A stretch of 64,000 nucleotides of DNA from contig NZ_SZPX01000001.1 in NCBI RefSeq assembly GCF_005217605.1, forward strand, positions 431,380-495,379, in the 5' to 3' direction. Below, piece by piece: positions 26,278 to 34,013 of this stretch. This stretch comes from Sulfurimonas crateris (lineage in GTDB: Bacteria > Campylobacterota > Campylobacteria > Campylobacterales > Sulfurimonadaceae). The position numbers were made by a program, and so were the translations under genes. Below the pieces are notes generated by a model. It did no database searches and was not told the origin of the DNA. It was given only the letters and a program-made list of their open reading frames with translations. Each line of letters starts with the position of its first letter. Position 1 is the stretch's first letter.

Positions 26278-27592
26278 ATTCTCAGAAGTCTTAAAACAGT
26301 ACAAAATATACCATTTTGTTGAAGATGGTACAGAATACAGACAAGTAACTATTTCTATACATAGTGGGGTTTCATTTCGTGGAACTAAATTTGGTAGAGA
26401 TATTGGGCGTAAGAGACAGTTTGTTATAGACCTTGAAGAGTATCCTAATACTTTTATCTTCACACGACAAGGTGTTCAAAATGGTTCTTACGGTATAGCT
26501 CCAAGAGAGGTTCATGGTTGTGTAGTAACTGAAAATATGCCTATGTTTTCAATAGAACCAACTTTAAATCCAGGGTATCTTGAATACTATTTACAAACTA
26601 ATCATTTTCAAGACCAGTTACAAGCTTTAAATGCTTCTGGATCGGCACAAAAAAGTATTCATGAAAAAGTATTGTTGCAACTAAATATTTTATTGCCAGA
26701 GATAGAAGAACAAAAATCAATAGTAGATGAAATCAAATCTGTAGAAAATAAACAATCAAAAGTTTTAGAAGAACTTCAAACACAATCAAAACTAATAAAC
26801 AAACTTAGGAGCTCAATACTCAGTGATGCAGTAAGCGGTAAGCTAGTTCCACAAGATCCAAATGATGAAAGTGCAGAAGTTTTACTAGAGAAGATAAAAG
26901 CCGAAAAAGAAAAACTCATTAAAGAGGGAAAAATAAAAAAACAAAAACCTCTACCGCCAATAAGTGAAGATGAAATACCTTATGAACTTCCAGATGGCTG
27001 GGTTTGGTGTAAATTTGAAGAAGTTGCTAATCTAATTACAGATGGAACACATCAAACACCAACTTATACAGATAATGGAAAATTATTTGTTTCAGCAAAA
27101 AATGTCAATCCTTTTCAGTTTATGCCTAAATACAATGCAAAATATGTATCAGAAAATGATTATGAAGCATATATAAAAGATAGAAAAGCAGAATTCAAAG
27201 ATATTCTGTTAACACGAGTTGGCTCAAATATTGGACAAGCAGCAGTAATTGACCAAAATATAGACTTTGCAATTTATGTAAGTGTTGCCTTGATAAAACT
27301 AAATCATAAGTATTTATCGTCAGAATATTTTGCAATTTGGCTAAATTCACCAATAGGTACACAAAGTTCTATTAGTAATATATTAGGTCGTGGAGTTTCT
27401 CAAGGAAATCTAAATTTGAATTTTATACGAAGTTTTTTAGTGCCACTTGCTCCATTAGAAGAACAAAAACGAATAGTTGAAAAAGTAGAAAAACTTATGG
27501 CTTCATGCGATGCACTGGAACTTGAAGTACAAAACAGCAAAATAGAAACAGAAAAATTAATGCAAAGTGTACTTAAAGAGGCGTTTTTATGA
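26264..27592 (+). CDS. hsdS: Type I restriction enzyme S subunit (specificity)
   Basis: 442 residues with two target-recognition domains. The first (about 1-140) has YRQVTISIHSGVSFRG and ends with a conserved coiled spacer (EEQKSIVDEIKSVENKQSKV, about 146-165). The second (about 245-400) has LPDGWVWCKFEEVANLITDG and ends PLEEQKRIVEKVEKLMASCD. Two domains and two spacers predict a bipartite target sequence. The N-terminal domain begins without the usual lead-in, so the first TRD may have diverged or been exchanged. The specificity cannot be read here. Kiwa-like genes start 15 bases later. Confidence 0.92.
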   Translation: MREVKFSEVLKQYKIYHFVEDGTEYRQVTISIHSGVSFRGTKFGRDIGRKRQFVIDLEEYPNTFIFTRQGVQNGSYGIAPREVHGCVVTENMPMFSIEPTLNPGYLEYYLQTNHFQDQLQALNASGSAQKSIHEKVLLQLNILLPEIEEQKSIVDEIKSVENKQSKVLEELQTQSKLINKLRSSILSDAVSGKLVPQDPNDESAEVLLEKIKAEKEKLIKEGKIKKQKPLPPISEDEIPYELPDGWVWCKFEEVANLITDGTHQTPTYTDNGKLFVSAKNVNPFQFMPKYNAKYVSENDYEAYIKDRKAEFKDILLTRVGSNIGQAAVIDQNIDFAIYVSVALIKLNHKYLSSEYFAIWLNSPIGTQSSISNILGRGVSQGNLNLNFIRSFLVPLAPLEEQKRIVEKVEKLMASCDALELEVQNSKIETEKLMQSVLKEAFL

Positions 27593-27607
27593 TATTTGGA
27601 GTTTATA

Positions 27608-28177
27608 ATGTTTGAAAATAAGACAATTTATCAAGTATATTTTTATAATTTATCTCTTGTACCTTTATATTTAACATTTATAATTCAAGAAATTAGTATT
27701 GATAGTTTTTTACCTTTAACTGCGGATCATTATAAGACTATAGCGAGTCAAAATATTGTTTCCATCGTTTTATTTATTTTGGTGTTGATTTCAGTTAGTG
27801 CAATTTGGTATATAAACAGGGAAATTAAATATGGTCTAAGAAACCCTCAACAATACTCAAATATTAAGCCCGCTGATTTTGAACATTTGGCATTTATTTC
27901 TACTTATATAATCCCTCTTGTAGCTTTCAAATTTGATACTCCAAGAGATATATTAGTCTTGTGTTTTGTAATTATATTTATGGGATTGATATACATAAGG
28001 GCAGGACTATACTATCTGAACCCTATATTACTTCTTTTTGGTTATAAGATTTTTAAAGCGACAAAAAGCTCTGGTGAAGAGTATATTTTACCGACAAGAG
28101 AAACAAGTCTTACAGGTAGTCAAAATTTGAAGTACATAGATTTTGGTGGAAATATTCATTATGTAAAAAAAACTTAA
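27608..28177 (+). CDS. kwaA: KwaA-like membrane protein (Kiwa)
   Basis: 189 residues. ATG 27608 is chosen because ggag precedes it; a TTG in frame 12 bases earlier is the alternative. Four hydrophobic segments are visible: about 9-26, 48-68 (IVSIVLFILVLISVSAIWY), 90-104 and 112-142, and a soluble tail of about 45 residues. This topology, its size and its position directly before a KwaB-like gene match Kiwa, where KwaA is the membrane phage-infection sensor. Identification is by family memory and context, since KwaA proteins vary in sequence. Confidence 0.7.
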   Translation: MFENKTIYQVYFYNLSLVPLYLTFIIQEISIDSFLPLTADHYKTIASQNIVSIVLFILVLISVSAIWYINREIKYGLRNPQQYSNIKPADFEHLAFISTYIIPLVAFKFDTPRDILVLCFVIIFMGLIYIRAGLYYLNPILLLFGYKIFKATKSSGEEYILPTRETSLTGSQNLKYIDFGGNIHYVKKT

Positions 28178-28190
28178 AGAGGAGTAGGCT

Positions 28191-29144
28191 GTGACGAGAG
28201 AAAATGTAGTATCGGTTATTGAAGGGGTAGAAAGTGAATGTGGAATGGAGTTGTATTTTGTCTTGGATGATGACTCAATAAAATTCGCACGTATAAAAGA
28301 AGAAGTGACAGATGAATTGAAAACACAATTTCTAAATGAACTTAAGCAGCTTTTTGTAGAAGATGATGGCTATAGTTTATTGAATGTACAAGAAGCTGAT
28401 GAATCCCGTGGTAATGTCTTTTATTACTTTGATAATGAAAATGTTTATGATAATTTGAAATTCATAATTGAGTTTTCAGAAACTGAAAATAATGATACTT
28501 TTTCTTTTAGTGATGATGACTTAGGCAAAATACGAGCTTTTATCATAAAAATTTCGAATGAAGAAAATAGTATATTGCTTTACAAGAAACATTATCCTAT
28601 AAACTTACTCAAACAAGCAAGTGTTATGCGTTTAGTAAAGTCTGGAGATAAGTTTGATAAATTAAAAGATGATATAGTTAATATTGATAAATCTTTTGAT
28701 TTTGTTTTTCTTGATGATCATGTAATCATTGCAAAAATGAAAACTCTTGAGAAGTATTTCGGATATGAAGATTATATTAAACAAACAGCTTTACAAAATC
28801 TTGCATTAATTGAAGCATTAGGATTTATTGATGATATTAGCCATATTCAAAGATCGGTAGAAAAAAAACGACTTGCAAAAAAACTTAATAAAGCCCTCCA
28901 AACTTCCCCTGTTTTGAAAATGATTGAAGATGAAAAAGAAAAGGTTTTAAGATTTATAGAACAACATCCATTGCTAAAAAATAGAATTAAAGTTCTTGAA
29001 CAAACAAACAAAATAGAATTAAAGTCTATTACTAGTGTAGAAGCCTTTTTAAAACTGTTGGACGATGACTATCTTAAATCTGATTTGACAGAAATGCTTT
29101 ACGATAGTGCAAATAAAGATAAGCTTGCTACAAATCAAGAATAA
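28191..29144 (+). CDS. kwaB: KwaB-like protein (DUF4868, Kiwa)
   Basis: 317 residues, the length of KwaB. No membrane segment. The middle shows the DUF4868 pattern: ILLYKKHYPINLLKQASVMR, IDKSFDFVFLDDHVIIAKM and the following FGYEDYIKQTALQNLALIEA. Acidic N-terminal half and a basic helical end. KwaB is the cytoplasmic DNA-binding effector that blocks phage replication when KwaA senses infection. Starts 14 bases after kwaA with gaggag before the GTG start; note the GTG. Confidence 0.78.
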   Translation: MTRENVVSVIEGVESECGMELYFVLDDDSIKFARIKEEVTDELKTQFLNELKQLFVEDDGYSLLNVQEADESRGNVFYYFDNENVYDNLKFIIEFSETENNDTFSFSDDDLGKIRAFIIKISNEENSILLYKKHYPINLLKQASVMRLVKSGDKFDKLKDDIVNIDKSFDFVFLDDHVIIAKMKTLEKYFGYEDYIKQTALQNLALIEALGFIDDISHIQRSVEKKRLAKKLNKALQTSPVLKMIEDEKEKVLRFIEQHPLLKNRIKVLEQTNKIELKSITSVEAFLKLLDDDYLKSDLTEMLYDSANKDKLATNQE

Positions 29145-29153
29145 AGGGCTTAA

Positions 29154-30002
29154 ATGAAAAACATTAATTTTAATTTATATCGTTATCAAATTTTGCCAAA
29201 AGACAGATATTTTCAAGGAAGTTTATTTGGAGAGATCAAAACGGTCGAAGATTTGATTGCTCAGAAAAATAATCTGTTTTATAGTTCTATCAAAACTATT
29301 ACTAACTGGAAAGGCAAGAAAAGCTCTCTCAAGGGGCAACTGGAGTATGATAAAGATAATTTTTTACTTTTTAGATTTGCTCCTAAAAGAACGACAAAAA
29401 TAGAAAATGAAAATTTTGAAGAAGAGCAGCTTGAGAACTGGCCGTCTATTTTAGTGGGTATTTGGAACCATCCAGAAAAGCAGATAATAGTAATACAAGA
29501 CAGAAAAAAAGCATTTTCAGATACAAAAGCAGTTTTGAAAATTTTAGTAGAATCAATCAACAATGCTTTAGAGTCAAAACAACTAAAACTTTACGGGGAG
29601 CCTATTTTTCATAAAGAAGCTTTTTGGAGCATCGTTGAACAGTATGATAGAAAGATAAAAAATATCAAATTTGAACTTGTTACTCCAAATATGGCAAATA
29701 TCTCTGGAGTTTTAAGTGACGATCTTAAGAACTTGGCAAAAGGGACAAATACTGCAAAAACATTGCTCGAAATTGATGCAGATGATGATTCTACACTTCA
29801 TATAGATAAGCAAAACAAACAAGTTGGAGATCTTGTTGAGTATGCTAGTGAGGGTGGTGGTAATATCTCTTTAAAAGCAAAAGGTGTTAAAAAAAGAATC
29901 CAAACCGCTAATGCCGTGAAGTCAGTAGAAATAGGAGAGATTGAAATTTCTGGTGATAATGCAGAAAGAATTGCAGAGATTTTAAAAAGGGCATTGGAAT
30001 GA
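29154..30002 (+). CDS. Soluble protein of a RexA-like size (282 aa), unknown
   Basis: Starts 10 bases after the KwaB gene and overlaps the next gene by 4 bases (ATGA). Begins MKNINFNLYRYQILPKDRYF; the FxxYR start is reminiscent of lambda RexA, and the length (282 against 279) is close, but I cannot claim homology. The middle has a hydrophobic-charged mix with GIWNHPEKQIIVIQDRKKAF; the C-terminus has VKSVEIGEIEISGDNAERIA. No signal peptide and no membrane helix. Unknown; the organisation points to a sensor for the membrane partner that follows. Confidence 0.5.
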   Translation: MKNINFNLYRYQILPKDRYFQGSLFGEIKTVEDLIAQKNNLFYSSIKTITNWKGKKSSLKGQLEYDKDNFLLFRFAPKRTTKIENENFEEEQLENWPSILVGIWNHPEKQIIVIQDRKKAFSDTKAVLKILVESINNALESKQLKLYGEPIFHKEAFWSIVEQYDRKIKNIKFELVTPNMANISGVLSDDLKNLAKGTNTAKTLLEIDADDDSTLHIDKQNKQVGDLVEYASEGGGNISLKAKGVKKRIQTANAVKSVEIGEIEISGDNAERIAEILKRALE

Positions 30003-30436
30003 AAAATAATATCATTTTCAATATTTTACTTTCAATTGGTGCTGGTTATTTACTTGCTGAGTTACAGTCATTTTTAGGTACGACATACTTGACAAATTTC
30101 TTGAAGCAAAATCTGATTACTCTCCTTGTTGCCTTGATAGCCATCAATTCTGCTACATTAAGCATAGTATTGACAAAAGTGAGAGAGTTGTTAGATAAAA
30201 GCGGACAGCAGGGAGCTTTTGGTAATACAAAAAAACAGATGATTTTATCGGTGAATGAACAGGTTATACTTATTGTCGTAGCGATGTTACTGTTAATAGT
30301 TCAAGATTCTGACTTTATAAAATTACATGTAGAGTATGTGACTTTTTTGAATGTGTTGATTATTGGATGTTTTGTATACGCCCTACGAATTTTGCATGAT
30401 ACGGCTAAAAGTGTTTTTGTAATTTTGGATTATTAG
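29999..30436 (+). CDS. Four-helix membrane protein (145 aa), RexB-like layout
   Basis: Hydrophobic segments at about 7-26 (FNILLSIGAGYLLAELQSFL), 39-59 (NLITLLVALIAINSATLSIVL), 86-102 (EQVILIVVAMLLLIVQD) and 112-132 (YVTFLNVLIIGCFVYAL). A charged loop of about 25 residues lies between helices 2 and 3 (KVRELLDKSGQQGAFGNTKK). Lambda RexB has 144 residues, four helices and the same gene order after a soluble 279-residue RexA. ATGA coupling to the previous gene. Likely a membrane effector; sequence identity to RexB is not evident. Confidence 0.5.
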   Translation: MKNNIIFNILLSIGAGYLLAELQSFLGTTYLTNFLKQNLITLLVALIAINSATLSIVLTKVRELLDKSGQQGAFGNTKKQMILSVNEQVILIVVAMLLLIVQDSDFIKLHVEYVTFLNVLIIGCFVYALRILHDTAKSVFVILDY

Positions 30437-30444
30437 GTTTCATA

Positions 30445-31548
30445 ATGAAAGAAAATCCAGAAATTAAATTTTTAACAGAAGCATATAAAGCACTAAATCA
30501 TATTTACGATAAAAACCCATCTCCAGACAATATTAATAAATGGAAAGCTGATGTTGTACCAAAATTATATGGTAGTGCGAAAATAAAAGTTAGCAGGGTT
30601 GAAGTTATTAGATTTCCACAAAATCCTTACAATTTTGAAATGGATAAGGATGAGCATGAGAAAAAAATTGTAGAAACAGTTTTAAGAGACACTGCATTTA
30701 AAATCAATGCTGATAAAAAATCTAAAGAAAACATTGAAATTCTCAAGCTCTTAAAGGCAAGAGAAGAAAATATAGATTTTGAAATGCAGTTAGCTGAAAT
30801 GATTTGTGGTGACAATACTAAGTTTCCATATAGATCGTCAAAGTATTTAACTGAGTTCTTTCAAAATTTAGGATATAGCTATTTTCATTCTGGTGAAACA
30901 CGAAAATATTGGGTAAAAGATATTTTAGATGAGCTTAATATCAAAGAGATACATACACTGGTTAGCACAGGTCTTTTTCGTAAAAAATACTTCATTGACT
31001 TTGCAAAAGAAAAAGATTTAAATCATAGCGACTTGTTTAAGGGTGCAGCAAAAGAATTTAAAGAGTTTATCCAAAACTCTATCACAGCTAATGAAGCATT
31101 TGATCTATCAAATGTACTGGATATGAATGTAAATGTAGAGCTATTATTTGATAATGTAGCAAATACGCAAGATATAGAACTTAACAAATTAATCGAAGAA
31201 GCAAAAGAGAGATTTTTTAATCCAAATGATAAACAAGTAGCTTTAGAAAAACTTTGGGATGCTTTTGAGAGACTTAAAACATATTTTGCACAAGAGGGTT
31301 TGAAGAAAAATCAATCTGCCAATAAGCTTACTACCATTATCTCTGAACACTTTGATAAAGAGTTTATTGATGAAGAATTTACAAAGCTTACAAAAATCGG
31401 AAATAATTATAGAATCAGACATCATGAAACTGACAAACAAGAATTGACTCAAGTACACACAAACTACTTCTTTTTTAGAATGTTGTCTTTGATAGATTTA
31501 TGTTTGGTTTTTTTAAGAGAAGAAGAGAAGAAGAGAATGAGGAAATAG
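30445..31548 (+). CDS. Hypothetical protein with possible AbiJ/HEPN-like C-terminus
   Basis: 367 residues, 8 bases after the membrane gene. The N-terminal half (about 1-150) is helical and charged, with no known motif; around residue 140 it has YRSSKYLTEFFQNLGY, a Ser/Arg-rich start of a possible DNA-binding or sensor part. The C-terminus GNNYRIRHHETDKQEL followed by FFFRMLSLIDLCLVFL recalls the RHHE region in HEPN/AbiJ-type abortive infection proteins, where His residues take part in RNA cleavage. This is a tentative motif call. It ends the defence block, and AT-rich non-coding DNA follows. Confidence 0.5.
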   Translation: MKENPEIKFLTEAYKALNHIYDKNPSPDNINKWKADVVPKLYGSAKIKVSRVEVIRFPQNPYNFEMDKDEHEKKIVETVLRDTAFKINADKKSKENIEILKLLKAREENIDFEMQLAEMICGDNTKFPYRSSKYLTEFFQNLGYSYFHSGETRKYWVKDILDELNIKEIHTLVSTGLFRKKYFIDFAKEKDLNHSDLFKGAAKEFKEFIQNSITANEAFDLSNVLDMNVNVELLFDNVANTQDIELNKLIEEAKERFFNPNDKQVALEKLWDAFERLKTYFAQEGLKKNQSANKLTTIISEHFDKEFIDEEFTKLTKIGNNYRIRHHETDKQELTQVHTNYFFFRMLSLIDLCLVFLREEEKKRMRK

Positions 31549-31764
31549 ATATATTTTGAAGTGTTTATTGATTTTCAATTGGTGAAAAATGTATAAAAAA
31601 TTAAAAATTTTAAAATTTTTTTCGTAAATTTTTTCAGTTTTTTTGTTATTGAAAGTATAAAATAGATTCTAAAAGATGATTATAATGGCAAAAAATAAAA
31701 ATATAATTTTATAAAATCACGCATAGCACGGACTTTGAGGGTGTGTATTGAATTAAAAACAGAA

Positions 31765-31814
31765 AAATCTAAAGCTAAACTTGAGCTTTAGATTTACTTT
31801 TAAAATAGTAAATC
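31765..31814 (+). repeat. Overlapping alternative hairpins
   Basis: aaatctaaagct (31765-31776) pairs with agcttttagattt-type agctttagattt (31784-31795), 12 bp perfect. The end of that arm, gatttact (31791-31798), also pairs with agtaaatc (31807-31814). The two structures share bases and exclude each other, like an attenuator or bidirectional terminator. Confidence 0.5.
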
Positions 31815-32298
31815 TAAAGTATTTTAGCACTAAATTAAAAGTAAATTTGTAGTTTATTAGAAGTAAATATGTACTTTAAGTTTAGTATTTTAGGACTTTT
31901 GAGCCATTTTTGTTTAAGCAAAATCTAAAAAAATATACTTTAAAATTTGACCGTTGATGACCTTTGTAGGACATCACAAGCACGAGCTGGAAAAGCTAGA
32001 AAAACGATGACACTAGGTTTAGAAAGGGTTGCCTTTTGTCATATTATTTATATATACAAGTATGTAGTATGTGATGAATTATTTGATGAAGTTCAAAAAT
32101 AGTAGTAGTATCTACGATGTGCGCGCAAAAATTAAGATTAAAAAGAATGTAAATACCTCGGGTACGGTAGTGGAGTGCCCGCTTTGATAGGTTTATTGAA
32201 AAGGTGTTGATAAAACTCCTTTAGATAAATTTTTACTAACCCTTCAAATCAAAGACTTAATGGAAATATGGAAGAAATGAAAATTTAAGTTTTTTCAG

Positions 32299-32318
32299 CT
32301 CCTAATTAAATTTAGGAG
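32299..32318 (+). promoter_or_regulatory. Hairpin that covers the ribosome site of the AlpA-like gene
   Basis: ctcctaa (32299-32305) pairs perfectly with ttaggag (32312-32318); the second arm contains the Shine-Dalgarno of the next gene, 6 bases before its ATG. In the folded state the site would be hidden, so translation could be switched by an RNA or a protein. Confidence 0.55.
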
Positions 32319-32324
32319 TTATCC

Positions 32325-32561
32325 ATGTCTAACAATATTTATAAGTCTCTTTATCTCGACTACGGCTATATGTTGAGTAAAACAGACTTGGCAGAAGTTC
32401 TTAAGGTGAGCCTCTCTACGATAAACAGAAGGCTTAAAAACGGTAAACTACCACCTCATGCAAACATTGGCGATAGAGTACTATTTCCGACTGAGGGTGT
32501 AGCAGTATTCCTTACTCAGATGAGTGGTTGTCAGCTTGAAGTTGTAGGAGGTGAACTTTGA
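32325..32561 (+). CDS. AlpA/excisionase-like helix-turn-helix protein (78 aa)
   Basis: Contains a winged-helix DNA-binding motif, MLSKTDLAEVLKVSLSTINR followed by RLKNGKLPPHANIGDRV, typical of the AlpA/excisionase group that helps control island excision or represses early genes. Starts with a strong taggag site that is hidden in a hairpin. It overlaps the RepA-like gene by 4 bases (32558-32561) and heads the mobility operon. It is likely the excision or control factor for the integrase at the end of the operon. Confidence 0.75.
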   Translation: MSNNIYKSLYLDYGYMLSKTDLAEVLKVSLSTINRRLKNGKLPPHANIGDRVLFPTEGVAVFLTQMSGCQLEVVGGEL

Positions 32562-33763
32562 AGTCCCTCCAAAAAGCAAAAACAAGAATACAGCAGCTAA
32601 AAGGTCTTCCTTATCTCGTTATAGAGGCAAAAGCATTTTTAGAAAAATTTAGCGAGTTTTTGAGTGAAGATGAAAAAACAGAGATTACACAGGAGATTCA
32701 AGAAGCTCAAAACAGTAAACTGACATCTAAAAAACCTCTTCAAGAGCGTTTTAAAAGTCACTTCTATACCTATGAAGAGATCAAAAATGCACCCGCTACA
32801 AGATGGCTGGTGCAAGACTTGATCCCGTCAAGTTCCATAGGTGTGATGATCGGAGACAGCGGCGTCGGTAAAACGACCATCGTATTATATATGTGCACGA
32901 CTATTTTGACTACCAAAGCAAATGTATATATCTTTATGATTGATGGTGATATGAACCAAACCAAGATCAAAGAGAGCGAAGCTTCACACTTGCTTGAGAG
33001 ATTTCCCGAGAGATTTTTCTATGTAGGTAAGCAAACAGGCGGCGATTTTTCAGAGTCGGTTCAAGAACTCTTAGCTGAGATAGTTGAAGAGCAGATCAAG
33101 CATTCAGATCGAGAGTACTTTGTCATCCAAGACTCACTGATGCTTACTGTCCCTAAGAAACGAGGTTTTGTGGATACACAAAAGCTTTATTTTTATGAGA
33201 AAATATTGCGAAGTGTGGGTGGGAGTACGCTCTTTATCCATCACCTGAATAAAGATGGAAACTTTGCAGACTCTCAGCAGATCATTAATTATGCGGATTA
33301 TTCGTTTTCTATTACGAGAAATGACTTTAACTCTACGATACTTTTGCATCCGCAAAAAGCTAGTAGGTACGCTATAGAGGGTAAAGCATTTCTTACAGAA
33401 GACAGAAAAATAGTCAAAGAGGTTGAGTATGAAACGGTAAACATAGAGCCTCGTGAGTCAAAATTTGTAAGCTATGTACTAGAAGCACTTGAAGATGGAG
33501 AGATGAACCAAAGCGAGATCATCTCACACCTTGAAAAAATGCGATTTTTTAGTGAGTATAAAGTTGGTCAGAAAAAGGCTACAAGGTGGCTTACGACTTG
33601 GGGTGATAAGGGTAAATGGAACTATGAGCGACGACCAGATCAAAAAAATGCCATCTATTTTTGGATAGAGCAAAAACAGCCTGAAAAAGTGGAAAACTTG
33701 CAGAACTTGAAAAACTGCAAAACTACTTTGAGCGACTCCGCAAAAGGAGTTTGTGATGAGTGA
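32558..33763 (+). CDS. RepA-like / AAA_25 family ATPase
   Basis: 401 residues. RecA-like ATPase with Walker A GDSGVGKTT (about 100-108), YFVIQDSLML as the Walker B strand (about 187-196) and LFIHHLNKDG (about 226-235), like plasmid RepA helicases and AAA_25 proteins. The start is TTG 32558, which overlaps the previous stop and has a perfect aggagg six bases in front. The C-terminus has a winged-helix-like region (NQSEIISHLEKMRFFSEYK). In islands such proteins support replication or mobilisation of the excised form. Overlaps the next gene by 8 bases. Confidence 0.8.
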   Translation: MKSLQKAKTRIQQLKGLPYLVIEAKAFLEKFSEFLSEDEKTEITQEIQEAQNSKLTSKKPLQERFKSHFYTYEEIKNAPATRWLVQDLIPSSSIGVMIGDSGVGKTTIVLYMCTTILTTKANVYIFMIDGDMNQTKIKESEASHLLERFPERFFYVGKQTGGDFSESVQELLAEIVEEQIKHSDREYFVIQDSLMLTVPKKRGFVDTQKLYFYEKILRSVGGSTLFIHHLNKDGNFADSQQIINYADYSFSITRNDFNSTILLHPQKASRYAIEGKAFLTEDRKIVKEVEYETVNIEPRESKFVSYVLEALEDGEMNQSEIISHLEKMRFFSEYKVGQKKATRWLTTWGDKGKWNYERRPDQKNAIYFWIEQKQPEKVENLQNLKNCKTTLSDSAKGVCDE

Positions 33764-34013
33764 AATGCACTATTTGGAGTTAAAAACTTTGCTATTAGAG
33801 CAAAGAGAGATGTTTTTGTCACTTTTCCCTAAAAAAGTTCCTATTTCGTTTATTACAGAAAGAACAGGCTTAACAAGGCAAGCCATAAGGATGAAACTTC
33901 TCAACAACTATGAGCCAGAAGTTGATTTTTGGAAAGAAGATGGTAAAATAATTATTGCAAGAACTACTGCTTTACAGCTACTAAAGTTTGGTAAAGGAGT
34001 AGAGAATGAATAA
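33756..34013 (+). CDS. Small HTH-type DNA-binding protein (85 aa)
   Basis: ATG 33756 is used because aaggag is 6 bases upstream; a GTG directly before is the alternative. The region ISFITERTGLTRQAIRMKLL (about 26-45) is a helix-turn-helix. The rest is short and charged. It overlaps both neighbours (8 bases each), so it is made with the ATPase and the integrase. Possible second excision factor or regulator of the integrase. Confidence 0.65.
   Translation: MSEMHYLELKTLLLEQREMFLSLFPKKVPISFITERTGLTRQAIRMKLLNNYEPEVDFWKEDGKIIIARTTALQLLKFGKGVENE

Larger units (their letters stand above)
31549..32324. other. AT-rich non-coding region with hairpins
   Basis: 776 bases without a credible gene between the defence block and the mobility genes. 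It contains overlapping inverted repeats (31765-31814), a GC-rich hairpin (cgggtac 32159-32165 with gtgcccg 32175-32181, one G-T pair), and a hairpin covering the ribosome site of the next gene (32299-32318). It could be a regulatory or replication region for the RepA-like module. No iterons are evident to me. Confidence 0.5.

Noticed and set aside
17524..27592. Known phosphorothioate (Dnd) or deazaguanine DNA-modification system
   Set aside because: A DGQHR domain is present, but no DndA/C/D/E-type, TGT-like or other modification enzyme lies in the operon.
31965..32015. Short peptide frame (about 17 codons) with GHHKHELEKLEKR
   Set aside because: Too short and no ribosome site; a possible relic only.
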